In this document: in pieces, positions 46,706 through 57,219 of the stretch
How positions within the stretch are numbered: position 1 is the stretch's first letter
Layout: each line of letters begins with the position of its first letter
From: Rhizobium sp. SEMIA4064
GTDB taxonomy: Bacteria > Pseudomonadota > Alphaproteobacteria > Rhizobiales > Rhizobiaceae
DNA length: 64,000 bases
Assembly (NCBI RefSeq): GCF_003025035.1
Contig: NZ_PYJN01000016.1
Coordinates: 248,001 to 312,000 of the forward strand
Direction of reading: 5' to 3'
The notes under the pieces: generated by a model
Database searches by the model: none
What the model saw: only the letters and a program-made list of their open reading frames with translations
What the model was told of the DNA's origin: nothing
Translations under genes and position numbers: made by a program

Positions 46706-46718
46706 GATTGTGACAATC
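46706..46718. promoter_or_regulatory. Palindrome between the binding-protein and AKR genes
   Basis: GATTGTGACAATC is a perfect 13-bp palindrome 55 bases upstream of the binding-protein start in the divergent promoter. A possible operator; no regulator gene is adjacent. Confidence 0.35.
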
Positions 46719-46825
46719 CGCAATCGCGAGCCGAACCGTTCATACTATCATTCGACCTTGACCATAAGCGCCCTGCACTATCTCCTAGCGCGCGAGTTTC
46801 AGCTTCGGTTTTTGGAGGATAATCT

Positions 46826-47884
46826 ATGGAATACCGTCTGCTTGGCCGCTCCGGCCTCAAAGTTTCGACCATTACCATGGGCACGATGACCTTCGGCGGT
46901 GTCGGCTGGGCAAAGACTGTCGGCGATCTCGGCGTCAGCGAGGCTAAGCGGCTTGTCGACATGTGCCTCGATGCCGGCGTTAACCTGATCGACACGGCCG
47001 ATGTCTACTCGCAAGGGGCTTCTGAAGAAATCCTCGGCGAGATCATCGGCGGCCCGCGCAAGAACGGCGTATTGATCGCCACCAAGGCCCGCTTCCCGAT
47101 GGGTCCCGGCGTCAACGATGCCGGCTCCTCGCGCCAGCACCTGATCCAGGCCTGCGAAGCCAGCCTGAAGCGGATGAAGACCGACGTCATCGATCTCTAC
47201 CAGTTGCATGAATGGGACGGCCAGACGCCGCTCGAAGAAACGATGGAGGCGCTTGATACACTCATCCGCCAAGGCAAGGTGCGTTACATCGGCTGCTCGA
47301 ATTTTTCCGGCTGGCACATCATGAAGGCGCTCGGCGTCAGCGAGCGCGACAAGCGCGAACGCTTCGTCAGCCAGCAGATCCACTACACGCTCGAAGCGCG
47401 TGACGCGGAATATGAGCTGCTGCCGGTCAGCATCGATCAAGGGCTCGGCGTCCTCGTCTGGAGCCCGATCGCCGGCGGTCTTCTCTCCGGCAAGCATCGC
47501 CGCAACCAGGCGACGCCGGAGGGTACGCGCCAGTTCGCCGGCTGGACCGAACCGCCAATCCGCGACGAGAACCGCCTGTGGAACATCGTCGATACGCTGG
47601 TGGAGATTGCCGACGGTCGTGGCGTCTCGGCGGCGCAGGTGGCGCTGGCCTGGCTGATCGGCCGCAAGGGTGTCACATCCGTCATCATCGGCGGCCGCAC
47701 GGACGCGCAATTCAAGGACAATCTCGCCAGCGCCGAACTGAAGCTGACGCAAGAAGAACGCAAGCGCCTCGACGACGTCAGCCTGCCGCGGTTGCTCTAT
47801 CCCTACTGGCACCAGCGCAATACCGCCAGCGACCGGCTCAGCGAAGCCGACCTATCGCTGATTGCGCCACATTTGGCGAAGTAA
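46826..47884 (+). CDS. Aldo/keto reductase
   Basis: A 352-residue NADP-dependent TIM-barrel oxidoreductase. The catalytic tetrad can be read: Asp and Tyr in LIDTADVYSQG, Lys in LIATKARF, His in LYQLHEWDG; the NADP site is in SQQIHYTLEARDAEYELLPV and the C-terminal GGRTDAQFKDNLASAELKLTQEE. Members reduce aldehydes and ketones with broad specificity. GGAGG lies before the ATG. Divergent from the ABC importer. A palindromic repeat that can act as terminator follows. Confidence 0.92.
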   Translation: MEYRLLGRSGLKVSTITMGTMTFGGVGWAKTVGDLGVSEAKRLVDMCLDAGVNLIDTADVYSQGASEEILGEIIGGPRKNGVLIATKARFPMGPGVNDAGSSRQHLIQACEASLKRMKTDVIDLYQLHEWDGQTPLEETMEALDTLIRQGKVRYIGCSNFSGWHIMKALGVSERDKRERFVSQQIHYTLEARDAEYELLPVSIDQGLGVLVWSPIAGGLLSGKHRRNQATPEGTRQFAGWTEPPIRDENRLWNIVDTLVEIADGRGVSAAQVALAWLIGRKGVTSVIIGGRTDAQFKDNLASAELKLTQEERKRLDDVSLPRLLYPYWHQRNTASDRLSEADLSLIAPHLAK

Positions 47885-47889
47885 GCAAA

Positions 47890-48085
47890 ACACAACACCT
47901 TCTCTCTCGCGGAGAGAAGGTGGGCTCGAGCGATAGAGTGAAACGAAATCGCGAGAGGCCGGATGAGGGGGACACCTCGCATCGCGAGGTGAGTCTTGAG
48001 CGGCAAGCGAAAGACATCCCTTACGGTGCAACGCCCCCTCAACCTGAGCTTCGCTCGACCTTCTCCCCGCTGGGGAGAAGGTAAA
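47890..48085. repeat. Rhizobial palindromic intergenic element (RIME-like), copy 2
   Basis: Three hairpins are visible: ACCTTCTCTC/GAGAGAAGGT, ACCTCGC/GCGAGGT and ACCTTCTCCCC/GGGGAGAAGGT, with GGATGAGGG between them. The ends and palindromes match copy 1 at 15147-15290. It separates converging genes and the outer hairpins probably serve as bidirectional terminators for the AKR and the aminotransferase genes. Confidence 0.75.
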
Positions 48086-48099
48086 AATTGAAGTAAAGA

Positions 48100-49329
48100 C
48101 TAAGCCGCCATTGCTCCAATCTCGTCGGCAATCAATTTGCCGAGCCGCGATATTCCCTCATCGATCATCTGCTCGTTGGCGCAGGAGAAGCTGACGCGGA
48201 AAGTGTTCGGGCCGGAGCCATCGGCAAAGAAGGCCTGACCCGGCACGAAGGCGACCTTTGCCGTCTCCAGCGATTTTGCAAGCAGCTTGGCGCCGTCCAT
48301 GCCCTTCGGCAGAGTGATCCAGACGAACATACCGCCCTCGGGCTTCGTCCAGCTCGTACCCTCAGGCATGTATTTCGCAAGCGCCGCCAGCATGCAGTCG
48401 CGGCGGTGGCTGTAGGTCTTGCGGACCTTGGCAACCTGCGCATCGAAGCCGCGTTCGGCGACCTGATGGATGGCGATCTGGTTGATGGTCGAGGAATGCA
48501 GATCGGCCGCCTGCTTCATCAGCACCAATTTGCGAATGACTGGCGCGTTCGCAACGACGAAACCAACACGAAGACCCGGGGCCAAGGTCTTGGAAAAACT
48601 GCCACAATAGATCGTCCGCGTATCGTTGATATTGCCTTTGCGGGCAATTTCCAGCGCCAGGATCGGCGGGATCGCTTCGCCGTCATAACGCAGCGACTGA
48701 TAGGCCGCATCTTCGATGATGGCGATATCCATCTCGTCGGCGAGATCGATCAGCTTTTCGCGGGAGTCCAGATCGACGGTTTCGCCAGTCGGATTGGCAA
48801 AATCGGCGGAGAGATAGGCGAACTTCACCTTGCCGCCCGCCTGCTCGGCAGCCGCGCGGTAGGAGGCCGGCGTGCGGTTACCGTTCGGGGTGAGCTGATC
48901 ATAGGTCGGCTCATAGGCATTGAAGGCCTGCAGCGCACCGAGATAGGTCGGTGCGGTGACGAGTGCCGTGTCCTTCGGCGACAGGAAGAGCTTACCGAGA
49001 TAATCGAGACCTTGTTGCGAACCGGAAACGATGAAGACGTTTTCGAGCTCGCAGGGAACGCCAAGCGCCACCATCTGGCTGACCAGCCATTCGCGCAGCG
49101 GCTTGTAGCCTTCGCTGACCGAATATTGCAGGGCGGCGTTGACAGCCGGACCGGAAAAGATGTCGGCATAAGCCTGCTTGAATTCCTGATCCGGAAACAG
49201 CGCCGGATCGGGAATGCCGCCGGCGAACGAGATGATGTCTGGACGCTCCAGCAGCTTCAACAGTTCGCGGATTTCGGAGGCGCGCATACGGCTCGAACGC
49301 GTCGCAAAGATATTTTCCCAATTCAACAT
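48100..49329 (-). CDS. PLP aminotransferase, class I/II (2-aminoadipate type)
   Basis: A 409-residue fold-type I aminotransferase. Segments: RPDIISFAGGIPDPALFPD at the N terminus, YSVSEGYKPLREWL, SGSQQGLDYLGKLFLSP, SADFANPTGE and GSFSKTLAPGLRVGF with the PLP lysine. The class (LysN/MocR-type domain without HTH) handles 2-aminoadipate, aromatic or branched amino acids. GAGGAAACCCC precedes the ATG at 49329; the frame open to 49371 is ignored. No pathway partners nearby. Confidence 0.9.
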   Translation of the reverse strand: MLNWENIFATRSSRMRASEIRELLKLLERPDIISFAGGIPDPALFPDQEFKQAYADIFSGPAVNAALQYSVSEGYKPLREWLVSQMVALGVPCELENVFIVSGSQQGLDYLGKLFLSPKDTALVTAPTYLGALQAFNAYEPTYDQLTPNGNRTPASYRAAAEQAGGKVKFAYLSADFANPTGETVDLDSREKLIDLADEMDIAIIEDAAYQSLRYDGEAIPPILALEIARKGNINDTRTIYCGSFSKTLAPGLRVGFVVANAPVIRKLVLMKQAADLHSSTINQIAIHQVAERGFDAQVAKVRKTYSHRRDCMLAALAKYMPEGTSWTKPEGGMFVWITLPKGMDGAKLLAKSLETAKVAFVPGQAFFADGSGPNTFRVSFSCANEQMIDEGISRLGKLIADEIGAMAA

Positions 49330-49415
49330 GGGGTTTCCTCGTAATTTTTGGTCTTTGCACCACAAGACCACGCAACAAACGATAAGTCAATAATGCTGAC
49401 CTATTTTGTGCGCTC

Positions 49416-49829
49416 TCAAGAAGATTTATAGTCGAAAGGGTTGAGAACAGTGACGGGAAAGCTCGAGAAATCGACGATATCCCGTGAAACGATAGTGAGA
49501 TTATGAACCGATGCGGTCGCCGCGATCATTGCATCGGCAATCAGCGTCGGCGATTTGCGATGCATGAATTGCGCCCATCGGATCATGCATTCCGCATCTA
49601 AGGAAATGACCCGAATTCCAAGCTTTAGACTATCCAGCCAACGCGTGAGTTCGCTCGCTTTCTGCGGATCGGTTTCCCTAGTCAGTTCAATGCCGCGCTG
49701 GATCTCACCGATAGTAACGGCTGAAATTGCAAGATCGCTATCCCCAACGGTGCCGATCCAAGCAAGTACCGCACCATGGGGTTTCATCCTGCGTAGTTCG
49801 GAGACCACGTTCGTATCGAGCAGGTACAA
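49416..49829 (-). CDS. PIN-domain ribonuclease toxin (VapC-like)
   Basis: A 137-residue PIN-domain protein: MYLLDTNVVSELRR contains the first acidic residue, IQRGIELTRE the second Glu, and ADAMIAATA the third Asp of the metal site. FitB/VapC-type nucleases cleave specific RNAs when free of antitoxin. It begins 3 bases after the antitoxin stop, the classic order antitoxin then toxin. Toxicity not tested by the sequence. Confidence 0.9.
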   Translation of the reverse strand: MYLLDTNVVSELRRMKPHGAVLAWIGTVGDSDLAISAVTIGEIQRGIELTRETDPQKASELTRWLDSLKLGIRVISLDAECMIRWAQFMHRKSPTLIADAMIAATASVHNLTIVSRDIVDFSSFPVTVLNPFDYKSS

Positions 49830-49832
49830 GTA

Positions 49833-50093
49833 TCAACCCTCGCTCAGACTGATATCTCGCCATACCCATTCCTTGCGAGACGGAACATCGAGTTCGAATC
49901 TCGGTTCGGGCGCTAGGAGGACTTCTTTAGCAGACGGCTTAGCGCGCCTGTTCAATGCCTCCCATTCAGAAACGGAAATAAGCACTGCTTTGGGCTCGCC
50001 TCTTTTTGACACGAGCTGCGGTCCCTCCTCCAAAGAGGCATCAAGCATCTCGCTAAATTTCGCTTTCGCGTCTTGAACTGGCCACTGCCGCAT
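49833..50093 (-). CDS. Phd/YefM-family antitoxin
   Basis: An 86-residue antitoxin. The start WPVQDAKAKFSEMLDASLEEGPQLVSKRG fits the Phd/YefM N-terminal DNA-binding fold, followed by EPKAVLISVSEWEAL, and an acidic C terminus (EVLLAPEPRFELDV...SLSEG) that would wrap the toxin. Start ATG 50093; the frame open to 50204 is ignored. With the PIN gene it is a type II pair that likely represses its own promoter. Confidence 0.87.
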   Translation of the reverse strand: MRQWPVQDAKAKFSEMLDASLEEGPQLVSKRGEPKAVLISVSEWEALNRRAKPSAKEVLLAPEPRFELDVPSRKEWVWRDISLSEG

Positions 50094-50108
50094 AACACGC
50101 TCCTTCTG

Positions 50109-50126
50109 ACTAGTTTTAAGACTAGT
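50109..50126. promoter_or_regulatory. Likely operator of the toxin-antitoxin pair
   Basis: Two identical palindromic hexamers ACTAGT (50109-50114 and 50121-50126) with 6 bases between them lie 15 bases upstream of the antitoxin start, the expected place of an autoregulatory operator. Confidence 0.6.
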
Positions 50127-50269
50127 TACTTTTATAGCCCGTTCAAGCTCTAATTTCACCTGCAATCCCGCTATTCTGACAATTGGGCCTTGATGTGAGC
50201 GCAAAGGGCAGCAGTATTCGAGATAGAAATTACTGCGATTAGTATGCCCCCAACCGAGCAGAAATCCTT

Positions 50270-50878
50270 ATGACGAACGACGACCGCACATCCTCTTTTT
50301 ACGACGAGAACGCCGCCACCTATGCAGTGCGCGACCGCAGCCTGCCACAGCGTCGGCTCGATGCCTTTCTGAATGCCCTTCCCGCCGGCGCGTCGATTCT
50401 CGAGCTTGGTTGCGGCGGCGGTCAGGACGCGGCCTATATGATCGCGCAGGGTTTTAACGTCACCGCCATGGATGGTTCGGCGGAAATGGCCAGGCAGGCT
50501 GAAAAGTTGCTCGGAAAGCCGGTGATCGTTCGCAAGTTCGAAGAACTGGAGGACGATCAAGCCTATGACGGCATTTGGGCCGAAGCATCCCTGCTGCATG
50601 TGCAACGATCGGATCTTCCAGGGATATTCAACCGCGTCCACAAAGCCCTGAAAAACGGCGGCATATTTCACGCTAGTTTCAAAGCGGGAGACACCGAGGG
50701 TTACGACAGCTTCGGCCGATATTACAACTATCTCTCGGCCGACTGGCTGAACGACCTGCTGATCTCGACCGGCTGGAAAGAGATTTCACTCAACGAAACC
50801 GACGGTAGCGGCTACGATGGTAAGCCGACGAAATGGCTGCGGATGAGAGCCAGCAAAAGCATTCCATCGGCTACTTGA
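50270..50878 (+). CDS. Class I SAM-dependent methyltransferase
   Basis: A 202-residue methyltransferase with SAM motif I LELGCGGGQDAAYMIAQGF, then VTAMDGSAEMARQAEKL and YDGIWAEASLLHV; the end resembles UbiE/Tellurite-resistance-type methyltransferases. Target unknown. It follows a gene-free 50-50.27 kb segment and converges with ilvC, with a terminator hairpin between them. Confidence 0.88.
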   Translation: MTNDDRTSSFYDENAATYAVRDRSLPQRRLDAFLNALPAGASILELGCGGGQDAAYMIAQGFNVTAMDGSAEMARQAEKLLGKPVIVRKFEELEDDQAYDGIWAEASLLHVQRSDLPGIFNRVHKALKNGGIFHASFKAGDTEGYDSFGRYYNYLSADWLNDLLISTGWKEISLNETDGSGYDGKPTKWLRMRASKSIPSAT

Positions 50879-50903
50879 GCCGTAAACATCTTGAAACGTT
50901 CAG

Positions 50904-50933
50904 GGCCGGGGAAGTCTCCCTCCCCGGCCTTTC
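50904..50933. terminator. Hairpin between the methyltransferase and ilvC
   Basis: GGCCGGGGA (50904-50912) pairs with TCCCCGGCC (50921-50929) across an 8-base loop, followed by TTTCTC. A terminator for the methyltransferase and probably for ilvC in the other direction. Confidence 0.7.
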
Positions 50934-50959
50934 TCATTGCGGTATAGACCCGAAGAAGC

Positions 50960-52674
<1,715 letters not shown>

Positions 52675-52692
52675 GATGGCCACTCCCAAATG

Positions 52693-52708
52693 CGTACCGT
52701 ACGGTACG
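52693..52708. promoter_or_regulatory. Perfect 16-bp palindrome at the TetR promoter
   Basis: CGTACCGTACGGTACG is identical to its reverse complement. It is 18 bases from the TetR start, typical for an autoregulated operator. Confidence 0.7.
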
Positions 52709-52849
52709 GTTCGCGGTCGTTATGACTGAGGGCGAGGCAAGCGTCAAGCGCAAATCGTTGCTGCACTGCGCCAAAAGAGAGCGCTTGTCAGGGTGGGTTC
52801 GCGGCGGCTAGAGCTTGCCAGATATCCGCTTCTCCGCTGGAACCTCCTG

Positions 52850-53329
52850 ATGACAAACAAGTATCCGCTTCCTTCCGAGACATCGGCCAGCTTCACGTAC
52901 AAAAGCAAACTGCGCGCACTTGTCCGCTTTGCAGGAATTTGCCTTACAGTCGGGATGCTTCCCTTGCCCGTCTCTGCTCACTCAACGGCAAAGCCAGTCT
53001 CCAGTCTGGCCGGGCACTATTGCGGGAAGCTTCTGTCCAGCGGCAGGTTGGTGGATGTCGAGACCTCCCTGCAGATCGACAAGCAAGGTCACATCTCGGG
53101 GACTTACCGCTTCGATGACGACGGAACCACGACGACCGGATCATTGTCAGAGGTCGGGACAACGACCAGCAGAGAGCGGACGCTGCGCTGGTTCGACAAA
53201 TATGGAATGGGATTACTGACGATCCGCTTCGATCGAAGCCATCACCATTTCGAAGGATTGTGGGCGCCACAAGATACCACCCCCAACTACACCTGGAGCG
53301 GCGGCGACTGCGCCGCTCCTATCAGTTGA
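52850..53329 (+). CDS. Secreted hypothetical protein
   Basis: A 159-residue protein with a signal-like segment (LVRFAGICLTVGMLPLPVSA, cut near AHST) and a beta-rich rest (LAGHYCGKLLSSGRL, ISGTYRFDDDGTTTTGSL, YTWSGGDCAAPIS) with two cysteines (one in HYCG, one in GGDC) that may pair. The frame opens at 52793; ATG 52850 is a better start for the signal peptide, although its ribosome site is weak. No domain recognised. Likely periplasmic. Divergent from the TetR gene. Confidence 0.6.
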   Translation: MTNKYPLPSETSASFTYKSKLRALVRFAGICLTVGMLPLPVSAHSTAKPVSSLAGHYCGKLLSSGRLVDVETSLQIDKQGHISGTYRFDDDGTTTTGSLSEVGTTTSRERTLRWFDKYGMGLLTIRFDRSHHHFEGLWAPQDTTPNYTWSGGDCAAPIS

Positions 53330-53354
53330 TCGCAGCCCGGCAATAGAACGGAGC

Positions 53355-54263
53355 CTATTCCGCTGCCACTGCACTGCGCATGGCCTCGACATCCTTCAAG
53401 GGCGGCAGGCCATAGAGGCGGCTATATTCGCGGCTGAACTGCGAAGGGCTCTGATAGCCGACGCGATGGCCGGCCGATCCGACGTCGAGCTGCTCGACAA
53501 TCATCAGCCGACGCGCTTCATGAAGGCGAAGCTGCTTCTGATATTGCATCGGCGACATCGCGGTCACTGCCTTGAAATGATGATGCAGCGACGAAACGCT
53601 CATGCCGACGCGCTCGGCCAGATCTTCGATGCGTAACGGATAGGCGAAATTACCCCGTATCCAGGCAACGGCACGCGCCACCCTGTTGCTCTGGCTCTCG
53701 GCCATGGCGACCTGCAGCAGCCGAGGGCCGTTCGGACCGGTCAGCAGGCGATAAAGGATCTCCTGCTCGATCAATGGCGCCATGGCCGGAATATCCTCAG
53801 GCCGGTCTAGCAGTCTGAGCAACCGCAGTGAGGCATCGAGCAATTCCGGCGATGCCGCATTGACCGCGAGCCCGCGCATAGGTTCCGCCGTCAACGCCTG
53901 GCGCGGAATATTGACGCGCGATAACAGCTCCTTCAGGCGCTCACTGTCGAGCGCCATGCCAAAACAAAGATAAGGCGTATCACTGCGGACATTGGTCACC
54001 TGCGTCGATACAGGCAGATCGAGGGCGGTCAAAATATACTCGCCGACGCCGTAGTGGTACGTATCGGTACCGACCGTCAGGCTCTTGCGTCCCTGGACCA
54101 CAACGGCATAGCAGGGCCGATAGGCCCCATGTTGCCACACGGTGACCGCCGACTGGCGATATAGGTTGAGCCCCTCAATCGGCGTGCGGTGTTCTCCGTC
54201 CCCCGTGGCGAAACGTGCAACGATGGAGGCGAGCTCCTGATTGGGATTGAAAGCGAGTGTCAT
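53355..54263 (-). CDS. AraC-family regulator (AraC_N type)
   Basis: A 302-residue regulator with an AraC_N domain (PF06719): EGLNLYRQSAVTVWQHGAYRPCYAVVVQGRKSL, GVGEYILTALDLP; and two HTH at the C terminus (LRIEDLAERVGMSVSSLHHHFKAVT, GHRVGYQSPSQFSREYSR). Such proteins usually control a divergently placed oxidoreductase gene. The alcohol dehydrogenase starts 198 bases away in the opposite direction, exactly that arrangement. Start ATG 54263 rather than TTG 54269. Confidence 0.88.
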   Translation of the reverse strand: MTLAFNPNQELASIVARFATGDGEHRTPIEGLNLYRQSAVTVWQHGAYRPCYAVVVQGRKSLTVGTDTYHYGVGEYILTALDLPVSTQVTNVRSDTPYLCFGMALDSERLKELLSRVNIPRQALTAEPMRGLAVNAASPELLDASLRLLRLLDRPEDIPAMAPLIEQEILYRLLTGPNGPRLLQVAMAESQSNRVARAVAWIRGNFAYPLRIEDLAERVGMSVSSLHHHFKAVTAMSPMQYQKQLRLHEARRLMIVEQLDVGSAGHRVGYQSPSQFSREYSRLYGLPPLKDVEAMRSAVAAE

Positions 54264-54461
54264 GCGCAACCGATTGTTTTGAGAGCGTGTCTACGCTTAT
54301 CTAGGTGACCCTCTCTCCCTGAAAAAGAGCCGCTGCCAATTTAGATTCGCAGGATCGTACATAAAGCTTGCAGGATCGCTCTAACGCTGTCGCCCGGTCC
54401 CGATGCATAGTCCAGCGTCCCAATTCCACCCCCAACCCATCACAAAGATAAGGAATCTCCC

Positions 54462-55505
54462 ATGCCTATCGCAAAGGGTTACGCAGCGACCGACGCGTCC
54501 AAGCCGCTCACGCCGTTCACCTTCGAACGCCGTGATCCGAACGAGGACGATATCGTCATCGCGATCAAATTCTCCGGCATCTGCCATTCCGACATTCATC
54601 AGGCTCGCAACGAATGGGGCAACGCTAAATATCCGATGGTACCGGGTCACGAGATCGCCGGCATCGTCACGGCCGTTGGTTCAAAGGTAACGAAGTTCAA
54701 GGTCGGCGACCGTGTCGGTGTCGGCTGCTTCGTCAATTCCTGCACGACTTGTGCCACCCGCGATCTCGATCTTGAACATTACATGCCGGGCATCGTTCAG
54801 ACCTACAACGACGTCGAAGCCGACGGCGAAACGCCGACTTATGGCGGCTATTCGGATTCGATCGTCGTCAAGGAAGGCTATGTCCTTTCCATCCCCGACA
54901 ATCTTCCGCTCGACGCGGCAGCCCCGCTGCTGTGCGCCGGCATCACGCTTTATTCGCCGCTGCACCACTGGAAGGCCGGCCCCGGCAAGAAGGTTGCGAT
55001 CGTCGGCATGGGCGGCCTCGGCCATATGGGCGTCAAGATCGCCCATGCGATGGGCGCTGACGTCACCGTTCTCAGCCAGACGCTGTCGAAGAAAGAAGAC
55101 GGTCTCCGCCTCGGCGCTGATCACTACTACGCGACGAGCGACGCCGAGACATTCAAGACGCTTGCCGGCACGTTCGACCTCCTCATCATGACGGTTGGTA
55201 TCGCTGTCGACTGGAACGCCTATCTCAGCCTGCTGAAGGTTGATGGCAATATGGTCGTCGTCGGTGCGCCCGAACATGCCGTTCCGGTGCATGCCTTCTC
55301 GCTCATCCCCGGCCGCCGCAGCCTTTCCGGCTCGATGATCGGCTCGATCAAGGAAACCCAGGAAATGCTCGATTTCTGCGGAGAGCACAACATTGCCTCG
55401 GAGATCGAGGTGATCAATATCGATCAGGTCAACGAAGCCTATGAGCGCGTTCTGAAGAGCGACGTCCGCTACCGCTTCGTCATCGACATCGCCTCGCTGG
55501 CCTAA
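54462..55505 (+). CDS. Zinc-type NAD(P)-dependent alcohol dehydrogenase
   Basis: A 347-residue MDR dehydrogenase of the AdhC/YahK type: catalytic zinc Cys and His ([15 protein letters not shown]), [20 protein letters not shown], and the nucleotide site [17 protein letters not shown]. The structural-zinc lobe reads [20 protein letters not shown]: the first two cysteines remain but positions normally Cys are Arg and Met, so the structural zinc is probably lost. That variant seems typical of a subfamily. Oxidises or reduces medium alcohols or aldehydes; substrate unknown. Controlled perhaps by the divergent AraC protein. Confidence 0.88.
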   Translation: MPIAKGYAATDASKPLTPFTFERRDPNEDDIVIAIKFSGICHSDIHQARNEWGNAKYPMVPGHEIAGIVTAVGSKVTKFKVGDRVGVGCFVNSCTTCATRDLDLEHYMPGIVQTYNDVEADGETPTYGGYSDSIVVKEGYVLSIPDNLPLDAAAPLLCAGITLYSPLHHWKAGPGKKVAIVGMGGLGHMGVKIAHAMGADVTVLSQTLSKKEDGLRLGADHYYATSDAETFKTLAGTFDLLIMTVGIAVDWNAYLSLLKVDGNMVVVGAPEHAVPVHAFSLIPGRRSLSGSMIGSIKETQEMLDFCGEHNIASEIEVINIDQVNEAYERVLKSDVRYRFVIDIASLA

Positions 55506-55628
55506 AGCTCGTCGCGATCTTTCAGATTCGCTCCCACGCTTTAGCTCCTTGCTTTGCATGTCGTTTTCGCAAAACCGCCGCATACTTTTGCGCGACATGC
55601 ATTAAGCGCTATGGCACAAGACTTACAG

Positions 55629-55658
55629 AAAAGGGCAGCCACCGTGGCTGCCCTTTTT
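55629..55658. terminator. Bidirectional terminator
   Basis: GGGCAGCCA (55633-55641) pairs with TGGCTGCCC (55645-55653) with flanking AAAA and TTTTTT runs. It serves the alcohol dehydrogenase and the converging NDH-2 gene. Confidence 0.9.
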
Positions 55659-56936
55659 TCATTCCTCGCGCATGGTTTCCCTCTGGGTAATCAGCCGGGC
55701 GCTGTGCTGTCGGCTGATGTAGATCCACAGCCAGCTCCAGGCGACTGCAATACGCCAGCGCACGCCGATCAGGAAGTAGATGTGGGCGAGTCCCCAGACC
55801 CACCAGGCGAGCCATCCCCTGAGCTTGATCCAACCGAAATCGATGATCGCCGCACTCTTGCCGATCGTGGCGAGACTGCCCTGGTGACGATAGTGAAATG
55901 GGCCCGGCGCCGGCTGGCCCGATAGCTTTGCCCATATCACCTTGGCGACATAGGCACCCTGCTGCTTGGCGGCCGGCGCGATCCCCGGCACGGGGCTGCC
56001 GTCATCGCGCATGACTGCCGCCGTATCGCCGATGACGAAGACATCCGCCTTGCCAGGTGCTCTCAACTCCTTGTCGACCACGACACGGCCGGCGCGGTCG
56101 GAAGGAGCGCCTAGCCATGCCGCCGCAGGTGAAGCCTGCACGCCGGCGGCCCAGACGATCGTCCGGCTCGGCACGAAGGTTTCCCCGATCGTCACCCCCT
56201 CCGCGGTGCAGGATGTCACTGGTTTTCCAGTGCGGACTTCGATGCCCAATTTTTCCAACGCCTTGTGGGCATAGGAAGACAGCACTTGGTCAAAGCTTGC
56301 GAGAACGCGCGGGCCCGCTTCGACAAGAATGATCCTGGCCTTGGTGGTGTCGATGTTGCGAAACTCCTTCGGGAGAGTCGTTCTCGCCAGCTCGGCAATA
56401 ATACCGGCAAGCTCGACACCGGTCGGCCCGGCACCGACGATGGTGAAGGTCAGCAGAGCATCCCGGATAGCGGGATCGCTCTCCAGTTCCGCCTGTTCGA
56501 AGGCCAGCAAAACGCGGCGGCGGATCGTTGTTGCATCCTCCAGCGTCTTCAGCCCCGGCGCCACCGGTTCCCATTCGTCATGCCCGAAATAGGCGTGAGT
56601 CGCCCCCGTAGCCAGCACGAGCGTATCATATGCGATCGTGGTGCCACCTTTCAGCATCACCACATGTGCCTGGCTGTCGACGCCGACGACTTCTGCCAGC
56701 AGTGTCGTCACCTCCGGCCGATCGCGAAAAAAGCTTCGGATCGGCCAAGCAATCTCGGAGGTGGCAAGCAAGGTGGTGGCGACTTGATAGAGCAGCGGCT
56801 GGAACAGGTGATGGTTACGCCGGTCGATCAGCGTGATGCGGACCGGAGCTCCCTTGAGATCGTTGACGAGCTGCAAGCCGCCAAACCCACCCCCAACGAC
56901 GACAACGTGATGATCTTGCACGACGACACCCCGCAT
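55659..56936 (-). CDS. ndh: Type II NADH dehydrogenase-like FAD oxidoreductase
   Basis: A 425-residue flavoprotein of the NDH-2 family. VVVVGGGFGGLQLVNDL binds FAD; LFQPLLYQVA follows; the second nucleotide site is TFTIVGAGPTGVELAGIIAELAR; VFVIGDTAAV and the C-terminal KQQGAYVAKVIWAKL fit the family. A final hydrophobic and basic segment (LAWWVWGLAHIYFLIGVRWRIAVAWSW) anchors it to the membrane. Oxidises NADH and reduces quinone without pumping protons. The regulation is not visible. Confidence 0.9.
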   Translation of the reverse strand: MRGVVVQDHHVVVVGGGFGGLQLVNDLKGAPVRITLIDRRNHHLFQPLLYQVATTLLATSEIAWPIRSFFRDRPEVTTLLAEVVGVDSQAHVVMLKGGTTIAYDTLVLATGATHAYFGHDEWEPVAPGLKTLEDATTIRRRVLLAFEQAELESDPAIRDALLTFTIVGAGPTGVELAGIIAELARTTLPKEFRNIDTTKARIILVEAGPRVLASFDQVLSSYAHKALEKLGIEVRTGKPVTSCTAEGVTIGETFVPSRTIVWAAGVQASPAAAWLGAPSDRAGRVVVDKELRAPGKADVFVIGDTAAVMRDDGSPVPGIAPAAKQQGAYVAKVIWAKLSGQPAPGPFHYRHQGSLATIGKSAAIIDFGWIKLRGWLAWWVWGLAHIYFLIGVRWRIAVAWSWLWIYISRQHSARLITQRETMREE

Positions 56937-57219
56937 CTATTTATCCTCGCAACCGTAGGGTTGAGGACGATAGCCGGCAACCATCTTTTATGCATGGCAC
57001 CTGTGCGGGGACGCGAACCGAATGACCGGAATTTGGTAGCAGATGCCACCAGCGGCAGCTTTCGGCCCTTTGCTGCCGTTCGAGGTCGATCCGAGGAACG
57101 TGCGGTATGTGCTAGAATGCGGCCGAAGGCGGAATGAGACTGCGAGGGGCGGTGTGATCGAACCGGAATGCGCGCGACCGAGTGCCAACGTTGTACTCTT
57201 GGAAGGGGAGACGAGGAAG

